Shown here: positions 60,290-64,000 of the stretch, in pieces | Position numbering within the stretch: the stretch's first letter is position 1 | Layout of the letters: every line of letters begins with the position of its first letter | NCBI GenBank assembly: GCA_948099385.1 | Contig: CANUEZ040000159.1 | Span: 5,536,501 to 5,600,500 of the forward strand | Source of the DNA: Fasciola hepatica | Lineage: Eukaryota > Platyhelminthes > Trematoda > Plagiorchiida > Fasciolidae | Length of the DNA: 64,000 nucleotides | Direction of reading: 5' to 3' | Program-made: the position numbers and the translations under genes | Notes under the pieces: model-generated | Told to the model about the DNA's origin: nothing | What the model saw: only the letters and a program-made list of their open reading frames with translations | The model's database searches: none

Positions 60290-60363
60290 GAATCAATCTT
60301 GTTCTGGTTTTGGGATTCGTTTTGAATTGGCTACGCGTTACTCACAGTCGGAATAACCGTTAC

Positions 60364-62369
60364 GATATTTCCCCTGACATTATGATATATCAATCGTCTA
60401 CCTCAGCAGCCAATACCCCATTGTCACGCTTTGTGATTTGAGATCCGGCATCCTTGAGGAATTCTATTCCATCGGGAGGCTTTCCCCCACATTGATGAAG
60501 CATGTTGCCTCTTTCTCTTCTTTTATCTTTGGCTTGGGTTTCCTTTAGTTTTCTGATCTGGCACTCAGTTTTCCCCTCCCTTTAGGCTATAGATCCAGTT
60601 CGCACCATCTAATCTTGGTTCCAGCTTCAATTTCCTGTCACCTTTACCCAGTTCGTCTCTAATTATGCGCTAGCACTCGCTTGCGAACGCGAAGCAGTGC
60701 TCGCATATCCAGCTTGAAGCACTTATGATGATAAAAGGGCAAGCTGGTAGCATTGAATTCTCTCACGTTGCACCAATTCCGTGCTTTCCTTGTTGCCGAA
60801 GCTCACCGCATGATCGATGGAATCAATCTCTACACTCACTCTGTCGATTCTCTAGGGGGAAAGTATAGTATAACGTATTGATTTTACCGCCACGCACGAC
60901 CGCCTCAATCAGAACGTTCCATCAATTCGATATTTTCCTAATTCCTGCTGCGCTCTCCATGCTCGTTTGCTTTTTACGCGTAACAGTAGTCAGTTGGCTT
61001 TACTAATGCACATGCACGTACGAACAGTGTTTTCATGTACATGTCAGATCGCTCACTGTTTTGGTAAAAACGCTTGAAGTCACCTCGTTTGTCTATTGAT
61101 TACGGAACCAATGTTTCCCCGGGGGACGGTGTAGTGTTACCGATACAACACACGATTACAAAGACTAAGAAATTCGTTTAGTTGAACAATTACCGAATTT
61201 GGTGGCGCCACTTGCTCCACCTGTGTACACCGTCTGCACGCCGTTGGGCTCCTCCAATTCACACGTTGTCCCGCTCCAGCGTTTTGAGTTCTGCTCTTTT
61301 GTGCGCTGCCGAGTATATTTGCTAACGTGTCACGAACCGAGGACCAGGGGGCTATAGACTCTATACGAGAAAAGGTACTGACTTAACTTAGGAGAATCCT
61401 AAAACGGTCAGTGATGAATCAGGAGAAACTTAATGGGCCTTACCCTAACTGTACAACCCAATAAAAAATGAGAATGACCTAACAACTTAAAGCGCAATAT
61501 GCATGTTTGCATTAGTCAGTATGAGCTCTGGTGGCACTCAGCCCGTTCGTAACATCGGTTTCCGAACGGTTCGTTTAGTAACCACTTTACAAAGATCAAA
61601 AGTCAATCGATGAGAAGGAAATCGACAATCGGAGTAAATCACACTGCTTAAAAGGCAGTTTATTCCAATACATTGGTTTATTACATTGGAATACCATGAA
61701 ATACCGCGTCATAGATCGTTCTGTTTAATTCCTTGAAATGAGTAGAATAAGGGCAATTATTAGGATAATCTTATTCTAAGAGATAGAAGTGAGCATCGTA
61801 AAACGTAGATTGGAAAAATTGACAGAAATTACCGAAGCATATCGCGTATTGCAAGCAACTAGCGATTGGAAACCGGTCAGAAACGGATCGGTTTTAGCGC
61901 GGTTTTCCTACAAGGGAGTGTTCCCAATTACAAAGCAAAAGCATGTGCGAAAATTCGAGCAAATCGGAGCCAACGGGTCAATTTCTTGAAAAATTGGCAG
62001 CCGTTGAATAGCAGTATAATTTACAATTATCATGCGACATTGAAAATAGGGTACGATCAGCGCGCGTTCTCCCTGGCGTGTGGTGGGAGGAAATACACAT
62101 CTATTGTTCCGAGCAATCACAAGACTTAGTGAGATAAACAACAACAAATACGGTTGGCTTTTTTTATGTATCAACTTCTAATCGTTTTCTTACAGCGGTA
62201 ATATTCTTCTAAACCAGTTAGACAGACAATTAACTGCAGTCTCAGCACCACACCGCGACGCCACAATCACGTCCGAAACGTGGCCTCAAGGTAGAGGGCA
62301 GTGATAAGCCACCCCATATGAGCCCCATCGCACCACGCCTTATTGACTCGGCTAGATGCCGGTGCTCTG
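60364..62369. other. 2.0-kb interval without recognisable genes
   Basis: Short frames only, such as two overlapping plus-strand ones at 61789-62129 without family resemblance. A small perfect hairpin (9-bp stem tattccaat...attggaata) lies near 61665-61695. A GC-rich block at 61198-61330 containing tggtggcgcca could be part of an LTR or promoter, but I cannot confirm this. Confidence 0.45.
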
Positions 62370-63984
62370 CTAATAATTCTTCGGGGTCTGATCCAAGTTC
62401 ATCTTAAACAGTGTTTCGGTTTCCTCTTCCACCACTTCGGTCGGTAGAGCGTTCCAGAGATTGGTCACTCTCCTTGACAATCGATAGATGGCCGGAAAGC
62501 CGGTGGAATGCACCTTACGAAGCGTCAGGGTGTGTCCTCTGGTACGATTATTATTTCTGAGTGGGAATTTCGACTTTAGTTCCCGGCCCAACTGACCACG
62601 GACTATTCGCCTGGAATAGATGAGGTCGCCTCGAAGACGTCGACAGGAAATGGGAAACAACTCGGTTACTTCCAGGCCTTCCTCATAGCCGAACCCACGC
62701 AGTCCGGCCACGAGGCTTGTGGCAGCCCGTTGAACTCGTCCCGCCTCCGTGCACGGGTAGACAGCCGGACCGCCATATCCCAAGCAAGACATACAGCAAT
62801 GGGAGGTAGTCCAGGGGCAGGGGCCCAAACGGACGGCGAATCGGACCAAGTATCCTCCACGCTGAGGAGCACGCTCTCTCAGTGTCTGCCCTTGTCCTCA
62901 GATTGTTGGTGGCAACAACTCCGAGACCCTTCTCCTCCGGCGTGTGACGGATTACGATACTCCCAAGGCAGTAGCCGGAAGTATCATCGGGGCCACCAAT
63001 CTTCATGCTCGCGCATTTGTCCACGTTTATCGGTAGACCCCAGGTGGTCGACCAATTGACCAGAGCCTGGAGATCCTCCTGCAGTGTCTCGCGATCCTTT
63101 GCCGATCGAATGGTGCGCCAGATCTTTAGGTCGCCGGCGTGGGCAAGGCATTGGGATCGAATGGTCTGTGGTAGATCGTTCAAAAACACTAGAAACAACA
63201 GGGGGCCTAGGACGGTGCCTTACGGCACGCCACTGCCAACTGGATACCGCGCGGGCCGGGGCTGTGCATCTCTCACGGAAAAGGTTCTCTCCACCAAGAA
63301 ATCCTCAAGCCAGTGAAGCATGGGCCCGGAGGTGCCGATGGCCCGGAGTTTTGGCAACAGCCCATTGTGAGGAACTTTATCAAACGCCTTAATAGAGTCC
63401 ACAAAGATGACGTCCGTGACATATCCCTCGGCCTTTGCGCTCGACCAACTTTCACGAGCAGTCAACAGGTTTGACAGACACGATCTGTTTCTCCGAAAAC
63501 CGTGCTGCTCCGCGCATAGCAGTTGACAGCGCTCCAGATGTTCACGTATGCGAGCCACCACCAGCGTTTCCATGATCTTTCGAGCTACAGAAGTGAGGCT
63601 AACTGGGCGGTAGTTGGTTCAGGTGGATTTTGTCCCACCCTTGTACAGCGGAACAACCACTGCTTTTTTCCACCCCCGAGGTAGACTGCAGCAGCTAACG
63701 ATATATTGAACAACCGAGTCAGTGGTGTAGTTAGTTGGTCCGCCAACTCCTTCAACATCAAAGGATGCACGTCGTCCGGTCTCGGTTACTTATGGGTTTT
63801 GATGGATTTGAGCATCATTTTCACTTCCGCTTCCCCCAGAATCATGCATAATAAACAGCGGTGTGCCGTTCACCATCGGGATTGGTGCACCTTCCCCCAC
63901 AGAATTCACTGACAGATACGGCTTGGCTAATGTCTCAGCCTTTCCATCATCTGTTGCAACCAATTCATCGCTGTCTATCAGCAA
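62370..63984 (-). pseudogene. LINE of the C family, RT region (cut by window end)
   Basis: Minus strand from the window edge: HPLMLKELADQLTTPLTRLF, VVARIREHLERCQLLCAEQH GFRRNRSCLSNLLTA, VTDVIFVDSIKAFDKVPHNG (first Asp), a stop before GTVLGPLLFLVFLNDLPQ, and CLAHAGDLKIWRTI, where the catalytic pair reads Gly-Asp. Then come LPINVDKCASMKIGG, SSAWRILGPIRRPFG, a frame change and the end YRLSRRVTNLWNALPTEV (about 62490-62430). It is a relative of LINE C and, since it keeps the blocks LINE C has lost, it shows what the deletion and the gypsy insertion removed there. The endonuclease should lie past base 64000. Confidence 0.88.
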
Positions 63985-64000
63985 TGGGATACCTACCTTC

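Larger units (their letters stand above)
56561..60363. repeat. 3.8-kb inverted repeat, right arm
   Basis: Mirror of 51803-55579. Contents on the minus strand: the unassigned block (56561-57654), downstream LINE sequence with a (TA)n tract at 58284-58341, and the LINE E RT (58704-60289). Differences noticed include a Trp-Glu-Phe/Trp-Glu-Leu codon change in the acidic frame, Arg/Cys in the 160-codon frame and g/a near the outer edge. Confidence 0.96.

Noticed and set aside
51803..60363. Palindrome as a pure missed-adapter sequencing artefact
   Set aside because: A 981-bp unique spacer, a 26-base microsatellite difference and several substitutions between arms argue against a simple read-through artefact, though read support is still needed.
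61198..61330. GC-rich block with tggtggcgcca as retroelement primer-binding site
   Set aside because: No LTR or coding region of a matching element is found nearby, so the motif alone is not enough.

Overview
The window reads as a block of nested, mostly broken transposable elements from a repeat-rich metazoan genome. I find no intact host gene, bacterial operon, rRNA or functional tRNA. The element mix suggests a parasitic flatworm (trematode or cestode): several CR1/Jockey-like LINEs, two gypsy-type and two BEL/Pao-type LTR retroelements, a Penelope-like GIY-YIG fragment, a MULE/MuDR transposase with SWIM and Zn-finger modules, a pogo/Tigger remnant, a tRNA-like SINE and long (TA)n tracts. 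The flatworm assignment is inference; no species-level marker was seen.

Layout. 1-3395: degenerate gypsy pol (+). 3566-4440: pogo/Tigger transposase remnant (+). 5.2-9.3 kb: nothing recognisable. 9.29-10.34 kb: very decayed LINE (-). 10.95-18.27 kb: dispersed, partly ancient repeats, including a 166-bp-arm SINE palindrome around (TA)n and a 463-bp near-identical direct repeat. 18.57-23.13 kb: a DUF4806-type gene remnant (+) lying between two inverted copies of part of a 'transposase domain' gene, plus a Penelope-like endonuclease fragment. 24.1-29.24 kb: two near-identical MULE transposase pseudogenes as a 2.1-kb inverted repeat with a 902-bp spacer.

29.37-45.53 kb: a LINE (-) interrupted by a 3.4-kb gypsy element with recognisable LTRs. 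A 7,230-bp stretch of this nest (31074-38303) is repeated directly at 38304-45533 with almost no differences. 45.6-49.7 kb: two BEL/Pao elements meeting head-on inside their RT genes near 48.38 kb. 50.1-60.36 kb: a CR1-like LINE whose RT half and downstream sequence form a 3.8-kb inverted repeat around a 981-bp spacer. 62.37-64 kb: another LINE (-), cut by the window edge.

The main story is structural. Three large duplications (one tandem, two inverted) with very high identity sit on top of much older element decay, and they copy the same frameshifts, stops and deletions into both copies. They are therefore segmental rearrangements of dead elements, or assembly errors, and not independent transpositions of active ones. 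The most novel coding association is the DUF4806 gene remnant with the transposase-domain gene.
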